NCBI RefSeq assembly: GCF_012958305.1
Contig: NZ_JABBYO010000015.1
Coordinates: 1-64,000, forward strand
From: Tautonia rosea
GTDB lineage: Bacteria; Planctomycetota; Planctomycetia; Isosphaerales; Isosphaeraceae
Reading direction: 5' to 3'
DNA: 64,000 nt
This document shows positions 30,185-39,062 of this stretch, in pieces. Position 1 is the first letter of the stretch. Each line of letters begins with the position of its first letter. The notes beneath the pieces are model-generated. The model was not told the origin of the DNA. It saw only the letters and a program-made list of their open reading frames with translations, and did not search any database. Made by a program: the position numbers and the translations under genes.

Positions 30185-30301
30185 TCGTTTGCCTCGATCG
30201 GTCAACGGCGAGGAGTGATTGGCCGGAAAGCGTTTGTCGCCAAAATTATGGGAAGGCCCTGCGTTGCTCAAACCCCTTGGGCAGATCAACACCCTGTGAA
30301 G

Positions 30302-31432
30302 CTAGGATGTTTCCGTCGAAAGGTGCTGCGGGACGTGAGGAGCGGGAATTGCAGTCGAATCAGGCAGCCAGAGGGAAAAACAGGCACCTCCATCGGGAGA
30401 ATTTCGAACGGAGAGCCGCCCTCCGTGCTCCTGGAGGATCTCGGCGGAGAGATATAGGCCGTATCCCGTGCCGGTGTCCTTGGTCGTGAAGAAGGGTTCG
30501 AAGATTCGGGGCATCACGACTTCGGGAATGCCGGGGCCGCTGTCGAGGACCTCGATAGAAACTCCTGGTCGATCGGCCTCGGATCGAGGAATGAGGCGGA
30601 GCCGGATCGTTCCTTCCGAGGAGTTCGAGAGAATCGCTTCCCGAGCGTTGGTCATGAGATTGAGCAAGACCTGAAGCAGACGGCCCGCGTCGGCTCGAAT
30701 TGGTGGGAGACCCTCTGGAGCCGGCTCAACGAGCAGTTCAACATGTCCCTGTTTCGGATCAGAACCCTTGCGAAAGTAATCGATGGCCTCGCGGAGAAGC
30801 GGTTCGAGGTCGAGGGGACGCAGAACCGGGGGACCGCCGCGGACGGTCGCCATCAAATGCTCGAGACGGACCTGTAAGAGCTGGACGCTTCGAATGATCG
30901 GGTCGGCAAAACGGATGGCCGGGTCATCTGCTTTCAATTGCATCCGCATTAACTCGGCGTTTCCTCGAATCACGCCGAGCGGCCCTCGAATTTCGTGGAC
31001 GATGCCGGCGAGCAGTCGACCAATTTGCGCCATTTGCTCGTTGAGCAACGAGGTGTTGGCCATCTGCCGGTAGCGACAGAGGCGTCGCACCCTGGCGAGG
31101 ATCACCTCGGGAGCGGCGTCCTTGGGAACATAGTCGTCGGCCCCGGCCTCAAGTCCGGCAAGGACATCGGCTTCGTGGTCTCGGACCGTGAGCATCAAGA
31201 CGGGGATGCCACTAATCATCGGGTCGGCCCGCAGGGCCCGGCAGACATGATGACCGTCGATGTCAGGGAGGTTGATGTCGAGGATCACGGCGTGGGGGCG
31301 GATCGACTGCGCTGCAGCAATGGCCTGACTTCCGGTGTCGACTTCGTAGACACGGAAGTCGGCCCGTCGAAGAAGGGTCCGGAAATACGCTCGGTCCGTT
31401 GGGCTGTCGTCGACGATCAGTACGTCGCTCAT
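30302..31432 (-). CDS. Receiver-first hybrid histidine kinase
   Basis: 376 residues. An N-terminal receiver ([18 protein letters not shown]; Asp in [17 protein letters not shown] near residue 53; Lys in [14 protein letters not shown] near 105) is followed by a short linker and a kinase: phospho-acceptor His in [20 protein letters not shown] near 143 and an ATPase domain ([50 protein letters not shown]). No sensor or membrane region, so it is likely an intermediate in a phosphorelay. It lies just upstream of the PAS kinase and the lone receiver on the same strand; the three probably form one signalling cluster. Output target unknown. Confidence 0.9.
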   Translation of the reverse strand: MSDVLIVDDSPTDRAYFRTLLRRADFRVYEVDTGSQAIAAAQSIRPHAVILDINLPDIDGHHVCRALRADPMISGIPVLMLTVRDHEADVLAGLEAGADDYVPKDAAPEVILARVRRLCRYRQMANTSLLNEQMAQIGRLLAGIVHEIRGPLGVIRGNAELMRMQLKADDPAIRFADPIIRSVQLLQVRLEHLMATVRGGPPVLRPLDLEPLLREAIDYFRKGSDPKQGHVELLVEPAPEGLPPIRADAGRLLQVLLNLMTNAREAILSNSSEGTIRLRLIPRSEADRPGVSIEVLDSGPGIPEVVMPRIFEPFFTTKDTGTGYGLYLSAEILQEHGGRLSVRNSPDGGACFSLWLPDSTAIPAPHVPQHLSTETS

Positions 31433-31777
31433 TCCATTGCGTCCGCGAGCCGGTCTTCAAACCCATCTCACCCGGTGAGCTGCGGGAACTCGTCGTTCTG
31501 GACTTTCCTTGGGCCACCACGTATCCGGCTCGATGCGCGGTGTTGCGAATCCGGGGCAACGAACCGAATCGGCACCCTCAGTACCAAGTTCTCCTGTCCG
31601 AAGCGATTCTTCTCATCATGGCATAGCAGCCTCTTGCGATCAATCGTCCGCCTGAGGCGGTTCTTGGCATTGAGGTTGCAGCCTAGTGCTTGGATGACTA
31701 GCCTACTGACAAGTCAGCCGGGCTTGAACTCCGAGGACGGCGGATCGATACGGACCCCAGTGAACCTTGAAAAAATC
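31433..31777. other. Intergenic region between divergent kinase and glgB genes
   Basis: About 345 bases. It holds a small perfect hairpin CCGCC-TGA-GGCGG near 31649-31661. No promoter was clear on either strand and no gene with a credible start was found. The glgB frame is open through this region, but coding here is not supported: it would be antisense to the kinase further upstream. Confidence 0.4.
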
Positions 31778-34030
31778 ATGAGCACGACGACCCATCCAAA
31801 TGCTTCCTCCGTTTCGACACCGACGCTGCACTTGTCCGACATTGAGCAACTCATTCATGCAAGCCACTGGGATCCGTTCGGGGTGCTCGGTCCTCATGTA
31901 ATAAACGCCAACGGCCGATCGCACCTGGCGATTCGGGCCTTACTTCCGGATGCGGCACGCGCCTGGGTGGTCGACCTGACCGGAGGCGAACCCGGCTCGT
32001 TGATCGCGATGAATCGGCTTCATCCGGAAGGACTGTTTGAGCTGGTCATTCCGAATCGATCCTCGGCAATCCCCTATCGACTCGCGATCGAGAACGGCGA
32101 AGGACATCGCTGGCAAGTGGTCGATCCCTATCGGTTTGGCCAGGTGCTGTCGGACTTCGACATCTATCTGCTCGGTGAAGGGAACCATTTACGTTCCTAC
32201 GAGAAGCTTGGAGCGCACATTCGAGAGATCGACGGCATTCGAGGGGTTCACTTTGCCCTTTGGGCTCCCAATGCCCAGCGGGTCAGTGTCGTCGGTAACT
32301 TTAATCACTGGGATGGTCGCCGCCACCCGATGCGCAACCTCGGGCCGACGGGACTCTGGGAAATCTTCATCCCGGACCTCCAGCCAGGAGAAGTCTACAA
32401 GTACGAGATCAAGAGTCGATACAATAACTACCTAGTTTCAAAGTCAGACCCATACGGCTTTTATGCCGAACGCCGACCTCAAACCGCCTCGATTGTCTGG
32501 GATGTCGACCACTTCCGCTGGAACGACGCCGAATGGATGGGACATCGGACGCAGAACCAAGGCCTCGACGCGCCGATCTCGGTGTACGAGGTGCATCTCG
32601 GTTCCTGGAAACGCCGCGCTGAACAGCAAGGAGACTATCTCTCATACGCGGAATTGGCGGAACAACTCGCTCATTACGTCAATGAGATGGGATTCACGCA
32701 CGTCGAGTTGTTACCGATCAACGAGCACCCCTTCGACGGCTCCTGGGGCTATCAACCTGTTGGATTGTACGCCCCCACCTCTCGGTTCGGCTCTCCCGAT
32801 GACTTCGCCCAGTTCGTTGACACGATGCACCGCCACGGAATTGGCGTGATCATCGACTGGGTCCCTGCACACTTCCCCAGAGACCTCCACGGGCTGGGGT
32901 ATTTTGACGGAACCCACCTGTACGAGCATGAAGATCCGAGACTAGGCGAACACCGCGACTGGGGTACCAAGATTTACAACTTCGGGCGCTCCGAGGTTCG
33001 CAATTATCTCCTTGCAAACGCTCTGTTTTGGCTGGACAAGTATCACATCGACGGTCTTCGGGTCGATGCCGTTGCGTCGATGCTCTATCTCGATTACAGC
33101 CGAAATCCCGGCGAGTGGGTTCCCAACGCTTTCGGCGGCAACGAGAACCTCGAAGCGATCGACTTTCTCAAGAAGTTCAACGAGGCCGCGCATGCCCAGT
33201 TCCCCGGCGTTCTGACCATCGCCGAGGAGTCGACCGCCTTTCCAGGTGTCTCCCGTCCGACGTACGTCGGCGGGCTCGGGTTCAGCCTGAAGTGGAATAT
33301 GGGCTGGATGAACGACACGCTTCGCTATATCTCCAAGGATCCGGTTTATCGGAAATATGAGCATGGAGTGCTGACGTTTAGTCTTGTTTACGCATTTAGC
33401 GAAAACTTCATGCTCCCGCTTTCCCACGATGAGGTCGTGCACGGAAAGCGATCATTGCTCGACAAGATGCCCGGTGATATGTGGCAAAAGGTGGCCAACC
33501 TCCGGCTCTTGCTCTCCTACCAATGGACGCATCCCGGCAAGAAACTTCTGTTCATGGGGGGAGAATTCGGCCAGTGGCGTGAGTGGAATGAGTCGGAAAG
33601 CCTCGACTGGCACCTCCTCCAGTGGGCCGACCATCAAGGGCTTCAGCGAATGGTCGCTGACCTGAACCGGATATATCGGTCGGAGGGAGCCCTTCACGAG
33701 ATCGACTTTGATTGGCAGGGGTTCGACTGGTTGGAGCTGCACGACTGGGAGAACAGTGTTCTGGCGTTCCTCCGAAAAGGGAAGCATCCCGGTGACGAAC
33801 TCGTGGTCGTGTGCAACTTCACCCCGTGCCTGCGCGAAAATTACCGAATCGGAGTTCCTCGGGGAGGAGGCTACCGCGAGGTCTTCAACTCGGATTCTTC
33901 CCTGTATGGCGGTTCGAATGCCGGTAATCACGGCTACCTTCAAGCCATCAATGAACACCACGCCGGGCGACCGTGCTTCCTCAACCTAACCCTTCCTCCG
34001 CTGGCCGTGGTGATTCTCAAGCCTGAGTAG
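31778..34030 (+). CDS. glgB: 1,4-alpha-glucan branching enzyme
   Basis: 750 residues from the ATG at 31778, giving the normal GlgB length; the longer open frame upstream is antisense to the kinase gene. Two N-terminal beta-sandwich domains ([14 protein letters not shown]; then CBM48: [20 protein letters not shown]) precede the GH13 barrel: [18 protein letters not shown], the nucleophile Asp in [17 protein letters not shown], the acid Glu in [16 protein letters not shown], and [18 protein letters not shown]. It makes alpha-1,6 branches in glycogen. No other glycogen genes are adjacent. Confidence 0.97.
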   Translation: MSTTTHPNASSVSTPTLHLSDIEQLIHASHWDPFGVLGPHVINANGRSHLAIRALLPDAARAWVVDLTGGEPGSLIAMNRLHPEGLFELVIPNRSSAIPYRLAIENGEGHRWQVVDPYRFGQVLSDFDIYLLGEGNHLRSYEKLGAHIREIDGIRGVHFALWAPNAQRVSVVGNFNHWDGRRHPMRNLGPTGLWEIFIPDLQPGEVYKYEIKSRYNNYLVSKSDPYGFYAERRPQTASIVWDVDHFRWNDAEWMGHRTQNQGLDAPISVYEVHLGSWKRRAEQQGDYLSYAELAEQLAHYVNEMGFTHVELLPINEHPFDGSWGYQPVGLYAPTSRFGSPDDFAQFVDTMHRHGIGVIIDWVPAHFPRDLHGLGYFDGTHLYEHEDPRLGEHRDWGTKIYNFGRSEVRNYLLANALFWLDKYHIDGLRVDAVASMLYLDYSRNPGEWVPNAFGGNENLEAIDFLKKFNEAAHAQFPGVLTIAEESTAFPGVSRPTYVGGLGFSLKWNMGWMNDTLRYISKDPVYRKYEHGVLTFSLVYAFSENFMLPLSHDEVVHGKRSLLDKMPGDMWQKVANLRLLLSYQWTHPGKKLLFMGGEFGQWREWNESESLDWHLLQWADHQGLQRMVADLNRIYRSEGALHEIDFDWQGFDWLELHDWENSVLAFLRKGKHPGDELVVVCNFTPCLRENYRIGVPRGGGYREVFNSDSSLYGGSNAGNHGYLQAINEHHAGRPCFLNLTLPPLAVVILKPE

Positions 34031-34049
34031 AGGGGCCAAGCTGATCTTG

Positions 34050-35159
34050 TCAGGTCTGCGGAAGCGATTCCGATGACCCGGTCGAGTTTCGGCCAGTGAC
34101 TGCCATTGGCCATTGCCGGTGGATTGCCTCTGCAACACTTGCGAGTGCGGGGTCGTCCGCGATTCGACGAGTGGTGGCAAGGCAGGCATGTCGAATCGTT
34201 TTCGGGTCGCGGCCACCAAACGCCTTACCGAGGTCAGCATAGCTGGCCCCGGTGAGTTCTCGGGCGAGGAGAATCGCGAGATGCCTCGCCTCGACGAGGG
34301 TGGCTCGACGACTGGATGATCGAAGGTCGCGGGGGCGAAGACCAAACGATCGGGCCACCACCTGAGTGATCTGGGCGATCGAGACAGAGGCATTCGCGAA
34401 TTGGTCCTCATGAATCAAGGTGTTCACGAGTGCAAGATCGATTGGACGGCGATCCAATCGAGCCATCAGTGCAACGCGGGCAAGCCAGCCGTCGATCAGT
34501 CGGTATCCCTCGGCGGACTCAGCCAGCGCGTCGAGGGCTTCAGCAGTCGCCGTCAGGCCGAGTCGCCTCACCTGATCGAGCAAATAACGGCGTCGGGTGG
34601 CGGGGCCGGGTCGATCGAGTCTTACGGTCAAACCGACCTGGAGCCGATCGGCCAGACGTCGGGGCCATCCGGCCCAGCGTCCCGGATCGTTCCGAAGGGA
34701 GACCGCAACCGAGGCTCCTGCGGCATCAAGCGCATCAAGTGTTGGTTCGAGTTCCGCCAAGGAGAGCGGCGAACGCGAGATCCCGTGCAAATCGTCGATC
34801 GCCAGCAGATCGACCTCCCGAACACTCCGACGCAACTCGGCCCAGGCGGCTGGGGTGTCCCGATCCGCGGCCCGATGGCAGGCATCGACGAAGACCTCGG
34901 AGGGCATCAGGGCCACCGCGGCGTTTGGCCTTCGAGCGATGCAATCTGCGATCAATTCTTCAAGCAATCGGGTTTTTCCCGATCCCGAGGGGCCGACGAG
35001 CACCAAAGGTGATCGGTCGTTCTGCCCTCGTGCGAGTTCCCGAATCGCGGCCTGGGCGAGTTCGTTCTCCGGGCCGACGAGAAAACCGTCCCACGGTCCC
35101 GATCGAGGCGGATCGGGCGCGGAACGGTTGAGTTGATCGAAGGGTATCGGCGTCTCCAT
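34050..35159 (-). CDS. DnaA-like AAA+ ATPase with DNA-binding domain IV, no domain I
   Basis: 369 residues. AAA+ core: Walker A GPSGSGKT at 56-63, Walker B LLAIDDLH at 118-125. The C-terminal ~100 residues match the DnaA-box-binding domain IV (QITQVVARSFGLRPRDLRSS, then RRATLVEARHLAILLAREL and YADLGKAFGGRDPKTIRHAC). In E. coli DnaA the last motif is GGRDHTT, whose D, H and T contact the box; here it is GGRDPKT, so specificity may differ. The N-terminal helicase-loading domain I and linker II of canonical DnaA (~100 residues) are missing. It could be the chromosomal initiator of this lineage or a paralogue; dnaN and an obvious DnaA-box cluster are not adjacent. Confidence 0.82.
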   Translation of the reverse strand: METPIPFDQLNRSAPDPPRSGPWDGFLVGPENELAQAAIRELARGQNDRSPLVLVGPSGSGKTRLLEELIADCIARRPNAAVALMPSEVFVDACHRAADRDTPAAWAELRRSVREVDLLAIDDLHGISRSPLSLAELEPTLDALDAAGASVAVSLRNDPGRWAGWPRRLADRLQVGLTVRLDRPGPATRRRYLLDQVRRLGLTATAEALDALAESAEGYRLIDGWLARVALMARLDRRPIDLALVNTLIHEDQFANASVSIAQITQVVARSFGLRPRDLRSSSRRATLVEARHLAILLARELTGASYADLGKAFGGRDPKTIRHACLATTRRIADDPALASVAEAIHRQWPMAVTGRNSTGSSESLPQT

Positions 35160-35189
35160 CCGTCCGGCCTCGAACCCATCTGATCAAGG

Positions 35190-35684
35190 TCAGGATCGCT
35201 CGCGAAGGGCGCGATTGATGTCGCGCTTGGTCTCCCGAGATTTGATTGCCTCGCGTTTGTCGTGCAGCTTGCGGCCGCGGGCGATGGCGATCTCGACCTT
35301 GGCGATGCCGTTCTTAAAATAAAGCTGCAGGGGGACGATCGTCAGCCCCTTCTCGCTCGCCTTGGTCTTGAGGCGATCGATCTCCCGGCGGTGGAGGAGG
35401 AGCTTCCGGGGGCGCTTGGGTGTGTGGTTCATCCGGTTCGCTTCGACGTATTCGGGAATGTCGACGCCGTAGAGCCAGGCCTCGCCCCGGTCGAGCCCAG
35501 CGTAGGATTCTTCCAGGCTCGCCTTGCCGTTGCGCAGGCTCTTGACCTCCGTCCCCTTCAGGACGATCCCCGCCTCGACCTTTTCCAGAAGGTCGAACTC
35601 ATACCGGGCGCGACGGTTCCGGGCGACGACCTGAATGGCATCCGCCTTTGAATCCCTCGATTTGTCGCCGCCCTTCTTCGCCAT
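35190..35684 (-). CDS. smpB: SsrA-binding protein SmpB
   Basis: 164 residues from the ATG at 35682-35684; a longer in-frame start is ignored because SmpB normally opens with a short basic stretch like MAKKGGDKSRD. Family motifs: VVARNRRARYEFDLLEKVEA, GIVLKGTEVKSLRNGKASLE, LHRREIDRLKTKASEKGLTI, and the basic tail AIARGRKLHDKREAIKSRET that becomes ordered in the ribosomal A site. It delivers tmRNA to stalled ribosomes. The tmRNA gene itself was not found in the window. Confidence 0.96.
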   Translation of the reverse strand: MAKKGGDKSRDSKADAIQVVARNRRARYEFDLLEKVEAGIVLKGTEVKSLRNGKASLEESYAGLDRGEAWLYGVDIPEYVEANRMNHTPKRPRKLLLHRREIDRLKTKASEKGLTIVPLQLYFKNGIAKVEIAIARGRKLHDKREAIKSRETKRDINRALRERS

Positions 35685-35786
35685 CGAAGCGTCCTTCTCA
35701 ATCGAGGTTCCGGGAAGCCCGGACCAAACCTGTATCGTGTGATCGAATTGTAAAGGTCGCATCTGAGTTGGGGCAAGGTGCGTCGT

Positions 35787-36896
35787 TCATCCCGCGCCGA
35801 ATCCGGCTCGTGATGCCTCGCAGGCGGCGAGGATCTCCTCGGCAATCCTGACACCTTCTTCTTGAACAAGAACCTCGGCCCGTGGCATGTCACCGGCCTG
35901 CCAGGCTTCCCGCCAGCGTTCCTGGAAACTGCCGGGTATTTCCTCACGAATCCGCAGGATCGGTGTATCGTATCCGATCGAGTACGAACTAGAACGCCGA
36001 TTAGCCCATCGGGAGAGGGGTTCCTCCGGGTCAATTGCGGTCGTTCCGAAAAAGCACGCCTGGCCCGTTGCGGCGACGAAGGTCGGCGGGATGACGCCTC
36101 GGCGCAATTCGGCCATGGTCGCGAGGAATGCATCGCGATCGAGGTCGGTCGATCGCTCGGGGAGATGGGCGAGGCGATCGAACCAGAGGTCGGTCACGAT
36201 CCAGCGATCCCCCCAGTAATCGGCCGACCACCGTTCCTGGAGTAGTTCGCGAGCGGCCTCGCGGAGCAGGGTCGAGGCGTCGTTGCCCGTCAGTCGCTCC
36301 GGCCCGGCTTCCTCGTCGAAATCTTCCGGCAACCAGTTGCACCACGCGAATCCGGCGGCGGAGAGTCCCGCAACGACCCGGGAAAAGACGGCGGGGGAAG
36401 CACCGTCAAGGACTACGTAGCTCGGCCGACGGTCGAGGTTGTCCCGCAGCTCCGACACCCTTCGACGGGTCAACGGGTCGATGGCATCTGACGCGACCTC
36501 GGCCAGCGGCCCGAGGACGAATCGACGGACGGCGAAGCGTGGATGGGGAACGATCAGGCCCGGAGTATCGATGATCTGATCGCCGAAGAGGATCAGATCG
36601 AGGTCGAGCGTCCGGGCGTCCCATCGGACCTCGCGGACCCGTCCGGCGTGGTGCTCGACCTCGATCAGGAGGCGATGGAGATCGAACGGGTCGAGCGTGG
36701 TTTCCAGCGCCGCGGCGGCATTGAGGAAGGCCCCCTGGCCGCCGGGACCGCCGACGGGGGGCGTCTCGAGATACCGGCTGACACCCCGGACGACGACACC
36801 GTCCGATTGAGCGATTTCGGCGAGCGCCCGGTCGAGAATCTGCGAGCGATCGCCGAGATTGCTGCCAAGGGCGATCAAGGCCAGGGTGCTGCCCAT
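35787..36896 (-). CDS. folK: HPPK (FolK) fused to a degenerate nucleoside-kinase-like domain
   Basis: 369 residues, about twice a normal FolK. Residues 1-155 are a complete 6-hydroxymethyl-7,8-dihydropterin pyrophosphokinase: ALIALGSNLGDR, SRYLETPPVGGPGGQGAFLN, and the metal-binding VRWDARTLDLDLILFG (Asp pair at 98 and 100) with VPHPRFAVRRFVLGPLAEV. This makes the pterin diphosphate for folate. Residues 155-369 have no assigned function. They loosely follow the layout of deoxynucleoside kinases, known FolK fusion partners in some bacteria (WIVTDLWFDRLAHLPERS near 232), but the expected P-loop position reads VVLDGASPAVFSRV with no GKT/S. So the second domain is probably not a working kinase. 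Confidence 0.88.
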   Translation of the reverse strand: MGSTLALIALGSNLGDRSQILDRALAEIAQSDGVVVRGVSRYLETPPVGGPGGQGAFLNAAAALETTLDPFDLHRLLIEVEHHAGRVREVRWDARTLDLDLILFGDQIIDTPGLIVPHPRFAVRRFVLGPLAEVASDAIDPLTRRRVSELRDNLDRRPSYVVLDGASPAVFSRVVAGLSAAGFAWCNWLPEDFDEEAGPERLTGNDASTLLREAARELLQERWSADYWGDRWIVTDLWFDRLAHLPERSTDLDRDAFLATMAELRRGVIPPTFVAATGQACFFGTTAIDPEEPLSRWANRRSSSYSIGYDTPILRIREEIPGSFQERWREAWQAGDMPRAEVLVQEEGVRIAEEILAACEASRAGFGAG

Positions 36897-36917
36897 CGTG
36901 ATCGCCCCCGAGCCGGT

Positions 36918-38087
36918 TCAGAAGGTGAGATTGCTGATGCGAGCGACCGCTTCTTCGAGGCGGGGCGAATCGACGGTCAACGCCATCCGGAAGAATCCGT
37001 TACCAGCATCGCCAAAGCCCAGGCCCGGAGTGGTCACGAGATTGGCTTCGTCGAGCAACTTGGAGCAAGTGCTCGTCGAGTCGTAGCCGGAAGGGCAGGG
37101 GATCCAGACGTAGAAGGTCGCGGCCGGTGTGGGCACTTCCCAGCCGAGGCGTTTCAGCCCGGACACGAGCACATCACGCCGTTCCTTGTAGAGAGCCCGG
37201 ATCGGCGGGGTTATCGCTTCGTACTGGTCGAGTGCCGTGACAGCGGCCATCTGCACGGCAGTGAAGATGCCCGAGTCGCTATTGGCCTTCACCTGCCCGA
37301 GTGCTGCGACGAGCGGAGCACCGCCGACGGCGAATCCAACCCGCCAGCCGGTCATGTTGAAGGTTTTCGAGAGGCTGTGGAACTCGACGGCCACTTCTTT
37401 CGCACCGGGAACCTGAAGGATGCTCGGGGGAGGTTCGTCGAAGTAGACCTCGGAGTAGGCGGCGTCCTGGGCGACGACGAAATTGTGCTCACGGGCCAGG
37501 GCGACCACCTTCTCGAAGAAGGGGAGATCGGCCGATCCGGCGGTCGGGTTGTTCGGGTAGTTGAGGAACATCAACCTGGCCCGCTTCCAGACGTCGGCCG
37601 GAACAGCGTCAAGATCGGGACGGAAGCCAAGGCCGGGCTCCAGCGGCATGATGTACGGCTCACCGCCCGCGAACTGGACGGCGGAACGGTACACGGGGTA
37701 TCGAGGGTCAGGAACCAGCCCCACATCACCCGGGTTGATCACCGCGAGCGGGAAGTGGGCGAGGGCTTCCTTCGAGCCGATCGTCGGGAGAATCTCGGTT
37801 TCGGGATCGAGTGCGACACCATAGCGCCGTGAGAAGAACGAGGCGATCGACCGGCGCAGTTCGGGAGACCCTTGATCGAGCGCGTACTGGTGGAAGCTCG
37901 GATTCTCGACGTGCTGCTGGAGGCTCTTCACGATCGGTTCGGGAGTCGGCTTGTCCGGGTCGCCGACGCCGAGATTAATCACATCGCGACCGGCAGCGAT
38001 GGCGGCCTTCTTCTTCTTGTCGATCTCGGCGAAGAGGTAGGGAGGGAGCTGGCGAAGCCGTTCGGACTTGACGAAGGTTTCAGGCAT
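36918..38087 (-). CDS. dapL: Class I/II aminotransferase, LL-diaminopimelate aminotransferase-like
   Basis: 389 residues from the ATG at 38085-38087 (GGAAG eight bases upstream). N-terminal RLRQLPPYLFAEIDKKKKAA and INLGVGDPDKPTPEPIVKSL, then RLMFLNYPNNPTAGSADLPF and the PLP-lysine motif FHSLSKTFNMTGWRVGFAVG near residue 235. The sequence is of the DapL-like group, which converts tetrahydrodipicolinate directly to LL-diaminopimelate for lysine and cell-wall synthesis; close relatives with other amino-acid specificity cannot be excluded without a tree. Followed by folK 21 bases downstream. Confidence 0.85.
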   Translation of the reverse strand: MPETFVKSERLRQLPPYLFAEIDKKKKAAIAAGRDVINLGVGDPDKPTPEPIVKSLQQHVENPSFHQYALDQGSPELRRSIASFFSRRYGVALDPETEILPTIGSKEALAHFPLAVINPGDVGLVPDPRYPVYRSAVQFAGGEPYIMPLEPGLGFRPDLDAVPADVWKRARLMFLNYPNNPTAGSADLPFFEKVVALAREHNFVVAQDAAYSEVYFDEPPPSILQVPGAKEVAVEFHSLSKTFNMTGWRVGFAVGGAPLVAALGQVKANSDSGIFTAVQMAAVTALDQYEAITPPIRALYKERRDVLVSGLKRLGWEVPTPAATFYVWIPCPSGYDSTSTCSKLLDEANLVTTPGLGFGDAGNGFFRMALTVDSPRLEEAVARISNLTF

Positions 38088-38168
38088 CGTGGTCTTCCGA
38101 GGAAGGCGTTCGAGGGGAGGCATCGCTCCCCGAACGGTTTGCGAGGAATCGAGCAGGGGGGGAAGCGA

Positions 38169-38909
38169 TCAGGACGCCATCGCTTCTTCGGGAATATTCT
38201 CGTTGCTGTAGATGTTTTGAACGTCGTCGTTGTCGTCGAGCAGGTCGCGGAGCTTGAGCATCTTCTTGCCGTTCTCGACATCGAGATCGACGGTGGTCTG
38301 GGGCAGGTAGCTTGTTTCTGCGCTCTCGGTGGGAATCTCGTGGTCTTCGAGGGCCTTGCGAACGTCATCGAAGGCCTTGGGATCGCTGGTGACGACGTAG
38401 TAGTCGCCATCGCGTTTCAGGTCATCGGCACCGGCTTCGAGAACGATCTCCATGAGCCGATCCTCTTCGACCTTCGTGGCCTCGACGAGGAAGAGTCCCT
38501 TGTAATCGAACAGATAGCTGACGCAGCCGGTCGAGCCAAGGTTCCCGCCGCAGATGTCGAACGCGCGACGGACCTCTCCAGCCGTGCGGTTCCGGTTGTC
38601 GGTCAGGATTTCACAGAGGACGGCCACACCACCAGGGCCATAGCCTTCGTAGACGACCTCTTCGTAGTTTTCGGCTCCGAGCTCGCCGGTGGCCTTCTTG
38701 ATCGAGCGTTCGATGTTGTCCTTGGGACAGCTGACAGACTTGGCCTTGTCGATTGCGTAACGGAGGCGGAGATTTGTGACCGGATCGGGACCACCGGTGC
38801 GGGCGGCTACATAGATGGCTCGGCAGAGCTTGCTGAAGAGCTTGCCTCGCTTCGCATCGACGGCATTTTTTCGGGCTGCAACGTTCGCGGCGTGGGAGTG
38901 ACCAGCCAT
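38169..38909 (-). CDS. yebC: YebC/PmpR family protein
   Basis: 246 residues from the ATG at 38907-38909, where the invariant MAGHSHAANVAARKNAVDAK begins; the open frame extends 18 codons further but that part is not conserved. Further motifs: GKLFSKLCRAIYVAARTGGP, IERSIKKATGELGAENYEEV, YEGYGPGGVAVLCEILTDNR and NRTAGEVRRAFDICGGNLGS. The family was long called a transcriptional regulator; some members act in translation of proline-rich stretches. Normal length and complete. Its usual neighbour ruvC is absent here. Confidence 0.94.
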   Translation of the reverse strand: MAGHSHAANVAARKNAVDAKRGKLFSKLCRAIYVAARTGGPDPVTNLRLRYAIDKAKSVSCPKDNIERSIKKATGELGAENYEEVVYEGYGPGGVAVLCEILTDNRNRTAGEVRRAFDICGGNLGSTGCVSYLFDYKGLFLVEATKVEEDRLMEIVLEAGADDLKRDGDYYVVTSDPKAFDDVRKALEDHEIPTESAETSYLPQTTVDLDVENGKKMLKLRDLLDDNDDVQNIYSNENIPEEAMAS

Positions 38910-39062
38910 CTCGGTATCGGGCTCCAGGATCGGACGAACCACCGGGACAGAGAAACCAGGCATGGAGCCAGGGTGGGATCATCGGCCGATCGCCACAGAG
39001 CTCGGGCGGTTCCCTGGACGGGTGGTGGATCGTCAAGGGTTCGGGAGGATGAGGAGGACCAC

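Noticed and set aside
30995-31777. Possible 261-residue N-terminal extension of glgB
   Set aside because: It is antisense to the receiver-first kinase gene, and starting at 31778 gives the normal GlgB length with the expected N-terminal domain.
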